Positions 1-7,793 of a DNA stretch of 16,814 nt are shown here, piece by piece. Within the stretch, counting starts at the first letter, position 1. The number at the start of each line of letters is the position of its first letter. The stretch is from positions 6,388,327 to 6,405,140 of the forward strand of contig NZ_CM002285.1 in the NCBI RefSeq assembly GCF_000497445.1, read 5' to 3'. Origin of the DNA: Streptomyces roseochromogenus subsp. oscitans DS 12.976 (GTDB lineage: Bacteria > Actinomycetota > Actinomycetes > Streptomycetales > Streptomycetaceae). The notes beneath the pieces are model-generated. The model was not told the DNA's origin. It made no database searches and saw nothing but the letters and a program-made list of their open reading frames with translations. The position numbers were made by a program, and so were the translations under genes.

Positions 1-46
1 CGGGGCCCGCCGCTGGCGGTGCTGCGCTCTTCGGCGGGTGTGTCAC
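1..46 (-). CDS. Possible 5' end of an unidentified gene, cut by the left edge
   Basis: A GTG at 46-44 on the minus strand is preceded by a strong GGGGGAGG Shine-Dalgarno sequence (58-51). It opens a frame that begins MTHPPKSAAPPAAGP and leaves the window. The start overlaps, as GTGA, the stop of a tiny upstream frame (ATG at 66-64), a layout often seen in translational coupling. It lies about 150 bases downstream of the sugar kinase gene, on the same strand. Only 15 codons are visible, so no family can be named, and the call rests mainly on the ribosome binding site. An opposing plus-strand frame that ends at 99 is the main alternative. Confidence 0.3.
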   Translation of the reverse strand, partial: MTHPPKSAAPPAAGP

Positions 47-194
47 TCGACCTCCCCCAGGGTCATCCGTTCGCCGCCAAGTATCGCCGCACGGACTGAC
101 ATCCGCACCGGCCTTCGCTGGATCTTGATCGGATCGCAGCGTCCGCCGCTCATGAATACGCTCTGTGCAGGTGTTCGGTTCCCCCCGGGGCCGG

Positions 195-1178
195 TCACCC
201 CTCCCAGTACCCCCGCGCCCGCTCCTGCGCCTGTGCCCCCGCCCCCAGCCGGTCCAGGCCCAGCAGGGCCGCGCCCAGGACCGGGCTCGCCGTCACCACG
301 CGGACGTCGGCCTTCGGGGCGCGGGCGGTCAGGAGGTCGCGCACGGCGTCGTTCAGCAGGGCGTGGCCCGCCGTCAGGACGCTGCCGCCGAGCAGCACCG
401 GTGTCTCCTCGTCGAGCAGGTCCAGGCGGGTCAGCGCCACCGTGGCCATCACCGTCACCTCCTCCGCGAGCCGGGCGACGATCGCGCGGGCCACCGTGTC
501 GCCCCCGGTGGCCGTCGCGAACAGCACAGGCGTCAGCTCATGACGGCGGTCGTGGCCGACCTGCTCCAGGTGCAGTGCCTCGATGAGCGCGTACATCGTC
601 GGCAGGCCGAAGTGGCCGGGGAGCGTGCGGGCGAGGGCCGTCGGCTCGCCCCGGCCGTCCTCCGCGCGGGCCGCGAACCACAGCGCCTCCTCGGCGAGGC
701 CCCAACCGCCGCCCCAGTCACCGGAGATACGGCCGATCGCCGGAAAGCGCGCGGTACGGCCGTCGGGGCGCATGCCGACGCAGTTGATGCCCGCGCCGCA
801 CACCACGGCCACCCCGCGCGGCTCGGCGACGCCCGCCCGCAGGACCGCGAAGGTGTCGTTGCGGACCTCCACCGACGCGCCCCAGCCGCGCGCCTCGAGT
901 GCCGTGGCCAACTGCTCCTCCTCGACCGGGAGATCGGCGTTGGCCAGGCAGGCCGAGACATGGGAGACGGTGGCGACGCCGGCGTCCGCGAAGGCGCGCG
1001 CGACCGGTTCGGCCAGCGCGTCCAGCGCCGCCGTCACCCCCACCGCGGGCGGGCGGAAGCCGCCGCCGCGGGCCGTGGCCAGCACCTCCCCGGCGGCGCT
1101 GACCAAGGCCACGTCGGTTTTGCTGTTTCCCGCGTCGATGGCAAGAACACTCCCGGATTCAGGTGCGGTCAGGCCCAC
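195..1178 (-). CDS. csnK: BadF/BadG-type sugar kinase (N-acetylglucosamine kinase-like), CsnK
   Basis: A 327-residue cytoplasmic kinase of the ASKHA fold (BadF/BadG/BcrA/BcrD ATPase family, which includes GlcNAc kinases). Visible motifs are the phosphate-1 loop IDAGNSKTD (residues 14-22), NDT with the likely catalytic Asp at 108, the CGAGIN phosphate-2 loop (127-132), and SGDWGGGWGLAEEAL (152-166), which is typical of GlcNAc kinases. The GTG start at 1178 overlaps the last 10 bases of the upstream GH4 gene and has a GGGAG site 8 bases before it, which implies translational coupling. An ATG is not available at a sensible position, and the same frame stays open far upstream only as a shadow of csnH. 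As the last gene of the operon it would phosphorylate imported glucosamine or its oligosaccharides with ATP. The symbol rests on operon order matching csnR-K; the exact substrate is inferred. Confidence 0.85.
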   Translation of the reverse strand: MGLTAPESGSVLAIDAGNSKTDVALVSAAGEVLATARGGGFRPPAVGVTAALDALAEPVARAFADAGVATVSHVSACLANADLPVEEEQLATALEARGWGASVEVRNDTFAVLRAGVAEPRGVAVVCGAGINCVGMRPDGRTARFPAIGRISGDWGGGWGLAEEALWFAARAEDGRGEPTALARTLPGHFGLPTMYALIEALHLEQVGHDRRHELTPVLFATATGGDTVARAIVARLAEEVTVMATVALTRLDLLDEETPVLLGGSVLTAGHALLNDAVRDLLTARAPKADVRVVTASPVLGAALLGLDRLGAGAQAQERARGYWEG

Positions 1179-2434
1179 GCGAGGTGCTCCCGGTTGTGTG
1201 CGATCAACTGGTCGGTGAGGGCGTCGGCGTACGCGTACTGGCCGATCAGCGGGTGGGCGAGCAGCGCGCGGAAGACGCGGTCCCGGCCGCCGCGCAGCGC
1301 CGCCTCCAGGGCCAGATCCTCGTACGCCGTCACGTTCGCGATCAGACCGGAGAACAGCGGGTCCGGCTCCGGTACCGGCAGCGGCGCCGGGCCGTTCGTG
1401 CCGACCGCCGCCTGGACCTCGATCACCGCGTCGTCCGGCAGGAAGGGCAGCGTGCCGCCGTTGTACGTGTTCACCACCTGGTACGGGCTTCCCCCTCCGC
1501 CCAGCAGCGCAGCCGCCAGGTCCACGGCCGCCTCCGAGTAGTAGGCGCCGCCCCGCCGGGCGAGCAGCGCCGGCTTCTCGGCCAGGGCCGGATCGCCGTA
1601 CATCGCCAGCAACTCCCGCTCCATGGCGGCGACTTCGGCTGCCCGGGACGGCTTGCCGCGCAGCTCGCGTACGACCTCGTCGTGGGCGTAGTAGTAGCGC
1701 AGGTAGTAGGAGGGGACCACGCCGAGGCGGTCCAGGAGGGGGCGGGGCAGACGGAGGTCGGCGGCGATCGCGTCGCCGTGTTCGGCCAGCAGCTTGGGCA
1801 GGACGTTCTCGCCCTCCGGGCCGCCGAGGCGCACATCTGTTTCCCAGGTGAGATGGTTCAGGCCCACATGGGTCAGATGCACATCCGCCGGGGCCACGCC
1901 CAGCATGCCCGCGAACTTCCGCTGGAAGCCGATCGCCACGTTGCACAGCCCGACCGTCCGGTGCCCGGCCTGGAGCAGGGCGCGGGTGACGATGCCGACC
2001 GGGTTGGTGAAGTCGATGATCCACGCGCGCGGGTTGGCCCGGCGGACCCGTTCGGCGATGTCGAGAACGACCGGCACCGTGCGCAGCGCCTTGGCCAGGC
2101 CGCCCGCGCCGGTGGTCTCCTGGCCGACGCAGCCGCACTCCAGCGGCCAGGTCTCGTCCTGCTGCCGGGCCGCCTGGCCGCCGACGCGCAGCTGGAGCAG
2201 GACCGCGGCGGCGCCGTCGACGCCCGCGTCCAGGTCGGCGGTGGTGACGATGCGGCCCGGATGGCCCTGCTTGGCGAAGATCCGCCGGGCCAGGCCGCCC
2301 ACCAGCTCCAGGCGCTCGGCGGCCGGGTCCACGAGGGCGAGTTCCTCGATGGGCAGGGTGTCCCTGAGGCGGGCGAATCCGTCGATGAGTTCGGGGGTGT
2401 AGGTCGAGCCTCCGCCGACCACGGTGAGTTTCAT
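1169..2434 (-). CDS. csnH: Glycoside hydrolase family 4 (6-phospho-beta-glucosidase type), CsnH
   Basis: A 421-residue cytosolic GH4 enzyme of normal length. GH4 enzymes use NAD+ and a divalent metal and cleave by an oxidation-elimination-addition mechanism, usually on 6-phospho-sugars. The N-terminal Rossmann motif VVGGGSTYTPEL is at residues 5-16. DFTNPVGIVTRAL (141-153) is a family hallmark. The metal-binding Cys and His are likely C164 (in CNVAIG) and H194 (in GLNH). The Tyr-rich PSYYLRYYYAHDE stretch (241-253) contains the probable catalytic base. The ATG at 2434 lies 6 bases after the permease gene, and the 3' end overlaps the kinase gene. No PTS gene is seen nearby, so any 6-phospho substrate would have to come from the adjacent kinase acting on sugars imported by the ABC transporter. 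The family is certain; the exact glycosidic substrate (glucosamine oligomers) is inferred from the operon. Confidence 0.88.
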   Translation of the reverse strand: MKLTVVGGGSTYTPELIDGFARLRDTLPIEELALVDPAAERLELVGGLARRIFAKQGHPGRIVTTADLDAGVDGAAAVLLQLRVGGQAARQQDETWPLECGCVGQETTGAGGLAKALRTVPVVLDIAERVRRANPRAWIIDFTNPVGIVTRALLQAGHRTVGLCNVAIGFQRKFAGMLGVAPADVHLTHVGLNHLTWETDVRLGGPEGENVLPKLLAEHGDAIAADLRLPRPLLDRLGVVPSYYLRYYYAHDEVVRELRGKPSRAAEVAAMERELLAMYGDPALAEKPALLARRGGAYYSEAAVDLAAALLGGGGSPYQVVNTYNGGTLPFLPDDAVIEVQAAVGTNGPAPLPVPEPDPLFSGLIANVTAYEDLALEAALRGGRDRVFRALLAHPLIGQYAYADALTDQLIAHNREHLAWA

Positions 2435-2440
2435 ACGGGG

Positions 2441-3334
2441 TTAACCCTTCACTCCGGTGAGCGTGACGCCTTCCACGAACGCCTTCTGGGCGAAGAAGAA
2501 CACGACGATCACGGGCGCCATGACCAGCACGGTCGCGGCCATCGTGAGATTCCAGTCGGTGTGGTGGGCGCCCTTGAAGGACTCCAGGCCATAGGACAGG
2601 GTCCAGGCGCCGGGGTTCTCGGACGCGTAGATCTGCGGGCCGAAGTAGTCGTTCCAGGCGTAGAAGAACTGGAAGAGGGCTACGGCGGCGATCCCGGGCC
2701 GGGCCATCGGCAGGATCACTTTCAGCAGCGTCCTGAGGTCCCCGCAGCCGTCGACCCGCGCCGCGTCCAGGTACTCGTTCGGGATCGTCATCAGGAACTG
2801 GCGCAGCAGGAAGATGGAGAACGCGTCCCCGAACGCCATCGGGATGATCAGCGGCCACAGTGTGCCGGACAGATCCAGCTGCTTCGCCCAGAACAGGTAC
2901 ATCGGGATGATGATCACCTGCGGCGGCAGCATCATCATCGAGATCACCAGCATGAGCGACAGATTGCGGCCCCGGAAGCGGAACTTGGCCAGCGCGTACG
3001 CCACGGGAATCGAGGAGACGACGGTGAGCACGGTGCCCAGGCCGGCGTAGAGCAGCGTGTTCTTCCACCAGGTCAGAAAGCCCGGCGTGTCGAAGACCTT
3101 CTTGTAGTTGCCCCACTGCCAGGTGTGCGGGATCAGATCGCGGCTGAGCGCCTGGGTGTCGCTCATCAGCGAGGTCAGGAACGCGAACACGAAGGGGAGG
3201 ACGAAGAAGAGTGCGGCGGCGACCCCGAGGGAGTGGATGGCGATCCATTCGAACAAGGCCCTGCGCCGGGCGGTGCGCTCCGCCCCCGACACCTGGGGCG
3301 CCAGCTTGACCGGTTGGTCCAGTACTTGGGTCAT
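2441..3334 (-). CDS. csnG: ABC sugar transporter permease, MalG type (CsnG)
   Basis: A 297-residue inner-membrane permease of the carbohydrate uptake transporter-1 family (MalG-like). About six hydrophobic segments are visible, for example residues 32-55, 94-115, 126-148, 158-178, 213-230 and 264-283. The cytoplasmic EAA loop, which contacts the ATPase, reads EYLDAARVDGCGDLRTLLKV at 187-206. The C-terminus (GVTLTGVKG) is characteristic of MalG-type subunits. The ATG at 3334 is 2 bases after the csnF stop and has an AGGTG site about 7 bases upstream, inside the end of csnF. It pairs with CsnF to form the channel. No ATP-binding subunit is encoded in this operon, as is usual for Streptomyces sugar importers that share the MsiK ATPase. 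Confidence 0.88.
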   Translation of the reverse strand: MTQVLDQPVKLAPQVSGAERTARRRALFEWIAIHSLGVAAALFFVLPFVFAFLTSLMSDTQALSRDLIPHTWQWGNYKKVFDTPGFLTWWKNTLLYAGLGTVLTVVSSIPVAYALAKFRFRGRNLSLMLVISMMMLPPQVIIIPMYLFWAKQLDLSGTLWPLIIPMAFGDAFSIFLLRQFLMTIPNEYLDAARVDGCGDLRTLLKVILPMARPGIAAVALFQFFYAWNDYFGPQIYASENPGAWTLSYGLESFKGAHHTDWNLTMAATVLVMAPVIVVFFFAQKAFVEGVTLTGVKG

Positions 3335-3336
3335 GG

Positions 3337-4278
3337 TCAGTCACCTGCCTGGATGAGACCGCCCCGGCGCCGCATCAGGAACCCGGTGAACACCATCGAC
3401 AGGGCGAACAGCACCAGGGCCACGACACAGGCCGAGCCGTAGTCGAAGCGCTGGAAGCCGAGGTTGTAGACGAGCTGGGGGAGCGTGAGCGTGGACTTGT
3501 CGGGGTAGCCGGGCTCGAACTGGGTGCCCGCGCCCTGGATCACGCCCGAGGCGACCTTCCCCGCGATCAGTGGCTGCGTGTAGTACTGCATCGTCTGGAT
3601 GACACCGGTGACGACGGCGAACATCACGATCGGTGAGATGTTCGGCAGCGTGACGTACCGGAAGCGCTGCCACGCCGAGGCGCCGTCCAGCTCGGCCGCT
3701 TCGTACTGCTCCGTCGGTACGTCGAGCAGCGCGGCCATGAAGATGACCATCAGGTCGCCGATGCCCCACAGCGCGAGCAGGGTGAGCGCGGGCTTGGACC
3801 AGGCCGGGTCGTTGAACCAGCCCGGTGCCGGGATGCCGGCCTTTTCGAGGATCGAATTGACCGGCCCCGTACCGGGGTTGAGGAGAAAGGCGAAGGCCAT
3901 GGTCGCAGCGACCGGCGGGGCGAGATACGGAAGATAGAACAGGGTGCGGAACACACCCGTGCCCGTCTTGATCTTGGTGATGAGAAGTCCGATACCGAGC
4001 CCGAAGACGACCCGCAGGGTCACCATCACCACGACAAGCCACAGCGTGTTGCGCAGGGCCGGCCAGAACAGCGGATAGTGCTCGAAGACGTAAGTCCAGT
4101 TCTTGCTGCCGCTCCATGTCGGCGGTTTGAAGCCGTCGTAGCGCATGAAGGAGAAATAGACCGTCGAGATCAGTGGATACGCGAAGAAGACCGCGAAACC
4201 GATCAGCCAGGGCGACATGAAGGCGAGGGTTCGAAGCGCCGACCTGCGGCGCTTGGACGCCAGAGTGACCGTGCTCAT
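3337..4278 (-). CDS. csnF: ABC sugar transporter permease, MalF type (CsnF)
   Basis: A 313-residue inner-membrane permease of the carbohydrate uptake transporter-1 family. Hydrophobic segments lie near residues 20-40, 77-100, 113-133, 164-184, 213-233 and 282-302. The EAA loop EQYEAAELDGASAWQRFRYV is at 190-209. The N-terminus is basic (SKRRRS), which places it in the cytoplasm. The ATG at 4278 is 12 bases after the csnE stop, and only a weak ribosome binding site precedes it, which suggests coupling to csnE. Together with CsnG it forms the membrane channel for oligosaccharides delivered by CsnE. Confidence 0.88.
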   Translation of the reverse strand: MSTVTLASKRRRSALRTLAFMSPWLIGFAVFFAYPLISTVYFSFMRYDGFKPPTWSGSKNWTYVFEHYPLFWPALRNTLWLVVVMVTLRVVFGLGIGLLITKIKTGTGVFRTLFYLPYLAPPVAATMAFAFLLNPGTGPVNSILEKAGIPAPGWFNDPAWSKPALTLLALWGIGDLMVIFMAALLDVPTEQYEAAELDGASAWQRFRYVTLPNISPIVMFAVVTGVIQTMQYYTQPLIAGKVASGVIQGAGTQFEPGYPDKSTLTLPQLVYNLGFQRFDYGSACVVALVLFALSMVFTGFLMRRRGGLIQAGD

Positions 4279-4290
4279 GGGCTGATTCGC

Positions 4291-5634
4291 CTACTTCGCC
4301 TGGGCGATGTCCGTGTCGATCTGGGCGGCCGCGTTCTTCAGGCCGGACTTCAGATCGGTGACCTTGCCGCTTTCGTAGTCATAGCCGAGCTGCTGGATCG
4401 TCACCAGGTACTGACCGCCGTTGACCGAGGCGGGAGAGGTGGTGGAGTCCGGGTCGGCGGCGATGTCGAGGAACGTCTTGAACCGGGGGTCGTACTTCAG
4501 TTTCGGCGATTTCAGCGCGGCCAGTGTCGAGGGCACGTTGTGGATGTCGTTGGCGAAGCCGACCACGGCGTCGGTGTCCGTGGTGACGTACTTGACGAAC
4601 TCCCAGGCCGCGTTCTGCTTGTGGCTGCTCGCGGCGATGCCCGCGACGGTGCCAGTGATGTACCCCTTGCCGTACTGTGCGGTCTGGTCGTCGGGCACGG
4701 GCAGTGGGGCGACGCCGATCTCGAAATCCGGCTTGGCCTGCTCGGCCATCCCGAGCCGCCACTCGCCGTCGAGCTGCATGGCGACCTGGCCGGTGTGGAA
4801 GGGGTGCTTGGGACCCCATTCGTCACCGAGGGTCGCCCGGAACTTCTCCAGCTTCTGGAATCCGCCGAGTTCGACCACGAGCCGCTTCTGAAGGCTGAAC
4901 CCCTTCTCGAACGCCGGGTCCTTGGCCAGGTTCGACTTGCCGTCCTTGCCGAAGTACGCCGGCGCGAACTGCGCGAAGTAGTGCTCGGTGGTGGTCTCCC
5001 AGCCGTGGTAGTCCGGCATGAACCCGAGCTGTTTGTACGAGTCCCCGTCGGGAACGGTGAGCTTCTTGGCGTCGGCCTCGAACTCGGACCAGGTCTTCGG
5101 CGGATTCGCGATGCCGGCCTTCTCGAACGCGGTCTTGTTGTAGTAGAGCCCGTAGGCGTCACCGAGCAGCGGCACCGTGCAGCGGTCGCCGTTGAACTGG
5201 GTGTACTCGTTCATGGTCTTCGGGAACGTGGCCTGCGGGTCGATGCCCGACTTCTTGAAGAAGGGGTTGAGGTCGACCAGTGCGCCGGAGGAGCAGAACT
5301 TGCCCACGTTGTTCGTGGTGAACGAGGAAATCACATCGGGTGCCTTGTCACCCCCCGACCGCAGCGCCTGATTGATCTTGTCGTCGGTCATGTTGCCGAC
5401 GATGTTCACGTGGATGTTGGGGTGCGCCTTCTCGAAGCCGGCGACCAGTGACTTGACGGCCTGCACCTCGTTCGGCGCGCTCCAGGCGTGCCAGAAGTTG
5501 ATCGTCGTGTCCTTGGAGGCGTCGTCCGTGGCACCGGAGCCGGACTGTCCGGTACAGGCGGTGGCGAGCAGGGCGAGGGAGGCGGTGAGGACAAAAGCCG
5601 CTTTTCGGGCAGCTGAGGGTATGACTTCGGGCAT
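4291..5634 (-). CDS. csnE: Extracellular sugar-binding lipoprotein of the ABC transporter (CsnE)
   Basis: A 447-residue family-1 solute-binding protein. A basic N-terminus and hydrophobic core are followed by the lipobox LLATAC, so Cys27 should be lipid-modified and anchored to the outer face of the membrane. The Ala at the -3 position of the lipobox is slightly unusual. After a Gly/Ser/Asp linker the mature protein starts with TINFWHAWSAPNE, typical of sugar-binding proteins. YGLYYNKTAFEKAG and TWSEFEADAKKL are also typical of the family. The ATG at 5634 has a GGGAG site 8 bases upstream and begins 55 bases after the csnR stop. By operon context it captures chitosan (glucosamine) oligosaccharides; the ligand cannot be read directly from the sequence. 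Confidence 0.88.
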   Translation of the reverse strand: MPEVIPSAARKAAFVLTASLALLATACTGQSGSGATDDASKDTTINFWHAWSAPNEVQAVKSLVAGFEKAHPNIHVNIVGNMTDDKINQALRSGGDKAPDVISSFTTNNVGKFCSSGALVDLNPFFKKSGIDPQATFPKTMNEYTQFNGDRCTVPLLGDAYGLYYNKTAFEKAGIANPPKTWSEFEADAKKLTVPDGDSYKQLGFMPDYHGWETTTEHYFAQFAPAYFGKDGKSNLAKDPAFEKGFSLQKRLVVELGGFQKLEKFRATLGDEWGPKHPFHTGQVAMQLDGEWRLGMAEQAKPDFEIGVAPLPVPDDQTAQYGKGYITGTVAGIAASSHKQNAAWEFVKYVTTDTDAVVGFANDIHNVPSTLAALKSPKLKYDPRFKTFLDIAADPDSTTSPASVNGGQYLVTIQQLGYDYESGKVTDLKSGLKNAAAQIDTDIAQAK

Positions 5635-5689
5635 GGCGAGGTCTCCCAGGGGGCGGGGTCGGTGAAATCGGTGACGGAGGGGGCCCGCT

Positions 5690-6901
5690 CTAGCGCGAGG
5701 TGTCGAAGACCTCGTCGCGGGTGGTCACGAGCGCGGACTCCAACGCGCCGCGCAGGACGGGGTGTTCATGGACGTCCCCGACGAGCAGCCGGGGGCGGGC
5801 CGCGGCCAGCTCCTCCAGCTCGGCCTGGACGAGGCCGCGCAGCACCTCGCCGCCGGCCGTCAGCGCGGAGCCGCTGAGGACGACGAGTTCGGGGTCGAGG
5901 ACGGAGACGAGCGAGGCGAGACCGGTGGCCAGCCGGGTCGCATAGGTCCGCAGCAGCTCCCGGTAGGGACCGGAGGCGTGATCGGCGCCCCGGGCCACGA
6001 GTTCGGCGGCGACCTCGGTGTACGGCCCCGAGGGGAGGTCGGGGATGCCGAGTTCACGGGCCAGCTTCGGTACGGCCTGGGAGCCGGCCAGCTCCTGGTA
6101 GCCACCGCTGTTGGCCTTGGTCACCTGGCGCACCAGGGGCGTGCCCGGCACCGGCAGGAAGCCGACCTCGCCGGCGCCGCCGGTCCAGCCCCGGTGCAGC
6201 CGGCCGCCGAGGACGAGGGCGGCGCCGAGCCCCTCCTGGCTCCACAGCAGGACGAAGTCCCCGTGACCCTTGGCCGCCCCGAGCCGCTGTTCGGCGAGGG
6301 CGACGAGGTTGACGTCGTTCTCGTACTCCACCGGCATCGGCAGCGCGGCGGCGAGTTCGTCCAGCAGGGTGGGGGAGTGCCAGCCCGGCAGGTGGGAGGC
6401 GTAGCGCAGCCGGCCGGTGTTGGGGTCGAAGGCGCCCGGGGTGCCGATGACGAGCCGATGCACATCGGATCGCGCGAGCCCGGCCGCCTTCACGGCCCCG
6501 TCGAGTGCGTCGCTGACCTGCCGGACGACGGGCTGCGCGGGACGCCGCCCCGGGGTGGGCAGCTCATACTCGCCCACGGTCCGGCCGGTGATGTCGGCGA
6601 CGGCGGCGCGGATGCGGTGGGGGGCGACGTCGAGCCCGGCGGCGTACGCGGCGGTGGGGTTGACCGCGTACAGCTGGGCGCTGGGGCCCGGCCGGCCCTC
6701 GCTGGTGCCGGTGACCCGGACCAGGCCGGCCGCCTCCAGGCGGGCCAGCAGCTGGGAGGCGGTGGGCTTGGACAGGCCGGTGAGCTTGCCGATCCGGGTG
6801 CGCGACAGCGGCCCGTGCTCCAGCAGGAGGTCCAGGGCGGCGCGGTCGTTCATGGCGCGCAGCACACGCGGGGTGCCCGGCGTACCGGCGGTTCCTGCCA
6901 T
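5690..6901 (-). CDS. csnR: ROK-family transcriptional repressor (CsnR)
   Basis: A 403-residue ROK regulator. A winged helix-turn-helix (about residues 16-60; SRTRIGKLTGLSKPTASQLL at 33-52) precedes a sugar-kinase-like ROK domain. That domain retains the END motif (194-196) of ROK kinases. The zinc site normal for ROK proteins is missing: the usual GE(I/V)GH reads GEVGF (F248), and the usual CxCGxxGC segment has become NSGGYQELAG, with no cysteines. The frame stays open to 7054, but that longer start would place the promoter and operator inside the gene. The ATG at 6901, with an AGGTG site about 8-10 bases upstream, is preferred. It is first in the operon and very likely represses itself and csnE-K, with release by glucosamine oligosaccharides. 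Confidence 0.87.
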   Translation of the reverse strand: MAGTAGTPGTPRVLRAMNDRAALDLLLEHGPLSRTRIGKLTGLSKPTASQLLARLEAAGLVRVTGTSEGRPGPSAQLYAVNPTAAYAAGLDVAPHRIRAAVADITGRTVGEYELPTPGRRPAQPVVRQVSDALDGAVKAAGLARSDVHRLVIGTPGAFDPNTGRLRYASHLPGWHSPTLLDELAAALPMPVEYENDVNLVALAEQRLGAAKGHGDFVLLWSQEGLGAALVLGGRLHRGWTGGAGEVGFLPVPGTPLVRQVTKANSGGYQELAGSQAVPKLARELGIPDLPSGPYTEVAAELVARGADHASGPYRELLRTYATRLATGLASLVSVLDPELVVLSGSALTAGGEVLRGLVQAELEELAAARPRLLVGDVHEHPVLRGALESALVTTRDEVFDTSR

Positions 6902-6996
6902 GGCGTCGACACCTGCCTTTCCAGCCGCCCAGCTTCCCAGTGACCTGGCCGGACGTCCAGTCTTGATCACCGGTCGCCGGTCGCGTAGATCACTGT

Positions 6997-7011
6997 TAGG
7001 AAGGTTTCCTA
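6997..7011. promoter_or_regulatory. Operator palindrome of CsnR type
   Basis: TAGGAA-GGT-TTCCTA is a perfect 6-bp inverted repeat around a 3-bp centre. It lies about 7-21 bases downstream of the predicted transcription start of csnR. From memory, the published CsnR box of actinobacterial chitosanase and csn genes is of the TAGGAA-N3-TTCCTA form, so this is very likely the site where CsnR represses its own operon. Confidence 0.8.
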
Positions 7012-7024
7012 TTCGGGTGGGAGG

Positions 7025-7054
7025 AACGTAAGCCCAGGACGAAGGGGGCGTCAA
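7025..7054 (-). promoter_or_regulatory. Predicted promoter of the csnR-K operon
   Basis: On the minus strand TTGACG (7054-7049) is followed after 18 bases by TACGTT (7030-7025). This fits a vegetative sigma-70-type promoter (TTGAC-n18-TAnnnT). The start point would be near 7018, giving a leader of about 117 bases before the csnR ATG, with the palindromic operator at its beginning. Confidence 0.6.
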
Positions 7055-7097
7055 TAGACGGCGGGCCCTAGGAGACGGAGTCGTTATCTCGGGGGCG

Positions 7098-7109
7098 GGC
7101 CGCGCGGCC
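7098..7109 (-). terminator. GC palindrome just after the Uma2-family gene
   Basis: GGCCGCGCGGCC is a perfect 12-bp palindrome (4-bp stem, GCGC loop, extendable by flanking C/G pairs). It starts 2 bases after the stop codon of the upstream minus-strand gene. No T-run follows. Its position suggests a U-less terminator separating that gene from the csn promoter, but it could be chance in GC-rich DNA. Confidence 0.3.
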
Positions 7110-7111
7110 GG

Positions 7112-7768
7112 TCAGTCGGTGACGAACGGGGCCGTGTCGAGGGTGGGGTACGGCGCCGGGAGGGCGAGGGGGGCGCCGAGGGCGACTTCGGTGTCGTTGG
7201 CGTAGTACGCCTCGGTGGGGTCGTCGCCGGGCAGGATCGGGTTCGTGTAGCAGTGGGCCGTCTTGGAGCGGCGGTTGATCAGGACGTAGACGGGGATGCC
7301 CGCAGCGGCGTAGGTGCGGAACTTGGGGCCGGTGTCGGTCTCGTGGTTGGTGGAGGTGACCTCGCCCACCAGTCCGAGCAGGTCGCTGGGGTACCAGCCC
7401 GGATGCGTGGCGAAATGAGACTCGTCCGCGCTGGTCATCTTGCGATGGTTCACGTGGAGGTCAGGGATGAGCAGTGCTGTCGTGGTACCGGTGCCGTCGG
7501 TGAACCGGTATCCGTTGCCCGTGCCGGCGTGCGGGACCGCCGCCGAGCGGAACTGGAGGGACAGGCTCATGACTGCCTCACTGTGCCTGTGATCGGGCGG
7601 TGACTGCGGTACGTGGGCCCGGCCCTCGATGAACTCGGGCCGTACGGGCATGGGCGAGATCGCCTCGTACGCCGCGAGGAGCCGGACGGGCTCCATGCGT
7701 GCCATGAGGTCCGGCTCGACAGGACGGTCGGTGTTCACGGGCAGAACGATGTGGCACTCCGTGCTCAC
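7112..7768 (-). CDS. Uma2-family (DUF820) protein, PD-(D/E)xK nuclease fold
   Basis: A 218-residue protein with the Uma2-family layout. PEFIEGRAHVPQSPPDHRHSE (44-64) matches the family's N-terminal substrate region. PDLHV (102-106) supplies the first acidic residue (D103). GEVTS (135-139, E136) and DTGPKFRTYAAAGIPVYVLI follow, with K149 and the conserved Y-x3-GIP-x-Y segment. The acidic residues and lysine expected of the nuclease fold therefore appear intact. The GTG at 7768 has a weak ribosome binding site; ATGs at residues 22 and 25 are possible alternatives. It lies 58 bases after the MscS gene on the same strand and may be co-transcribed with it. Uma2 proteins are very numerous in Streptomyces; their biological role is unclear and nothing here shows a defence context. 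Confidence 0.75.
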   Translation of the reverse strand: MSTECHIVLPVNTDRPVEPDLMARMEPVRLLAAYEAISPMPVRPEFIEGRAHVPQSPPDHRHSEAVMSLSLQFRSAAVPHAGTGNGYRFTDGTGTTTALLIPDLHVNHRKMTSADESHFATHPGWYPSDLLGLVGEVTSTNHETDTGPKFRTYAAAGIPVYVLINRRSKTAHCYTNPILPGDDPTEAYYANDTEVALGAPLALPAPYPTLDTAPFVTD

Positions 7769-7793
7769 TTGGTGCCGGAATGCCCCACCTGTT

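Noticed and set aside
1..99. 3' end of a plus-strand gene ending at TGA 97-99
   Set aside because: The frame is open and codon use is acceptable, but 32 codons with no recognisable motif are not enough, and the opposing minus-strand start has a strong ribosome binding site.
195..3344. A single 1049-codon minus-strand open frame across the kinase, GH4 and permease genes
   Set aside because: Only its last 327 codons are a real protein (the kinase). The rest is an Arg/Pro/Gly-rich shadow of the GH4 and permease genes, which have clear domains in other frames.
1163..3442. A 759-codon plus-strand open frame opposite the csn genes
   Set aside because: Antisense open frames are routine in high-GC DNA. 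The translation has no domain, and the opposite strand encodes well-conserved proteins.
6902..6996. A DasR (dre) site near the csnR start, around ACTGGACGTCCGG
   Set aside because: Only one half resembles the ACTGGTCTAGACCAGT consensus; the other half does not match.
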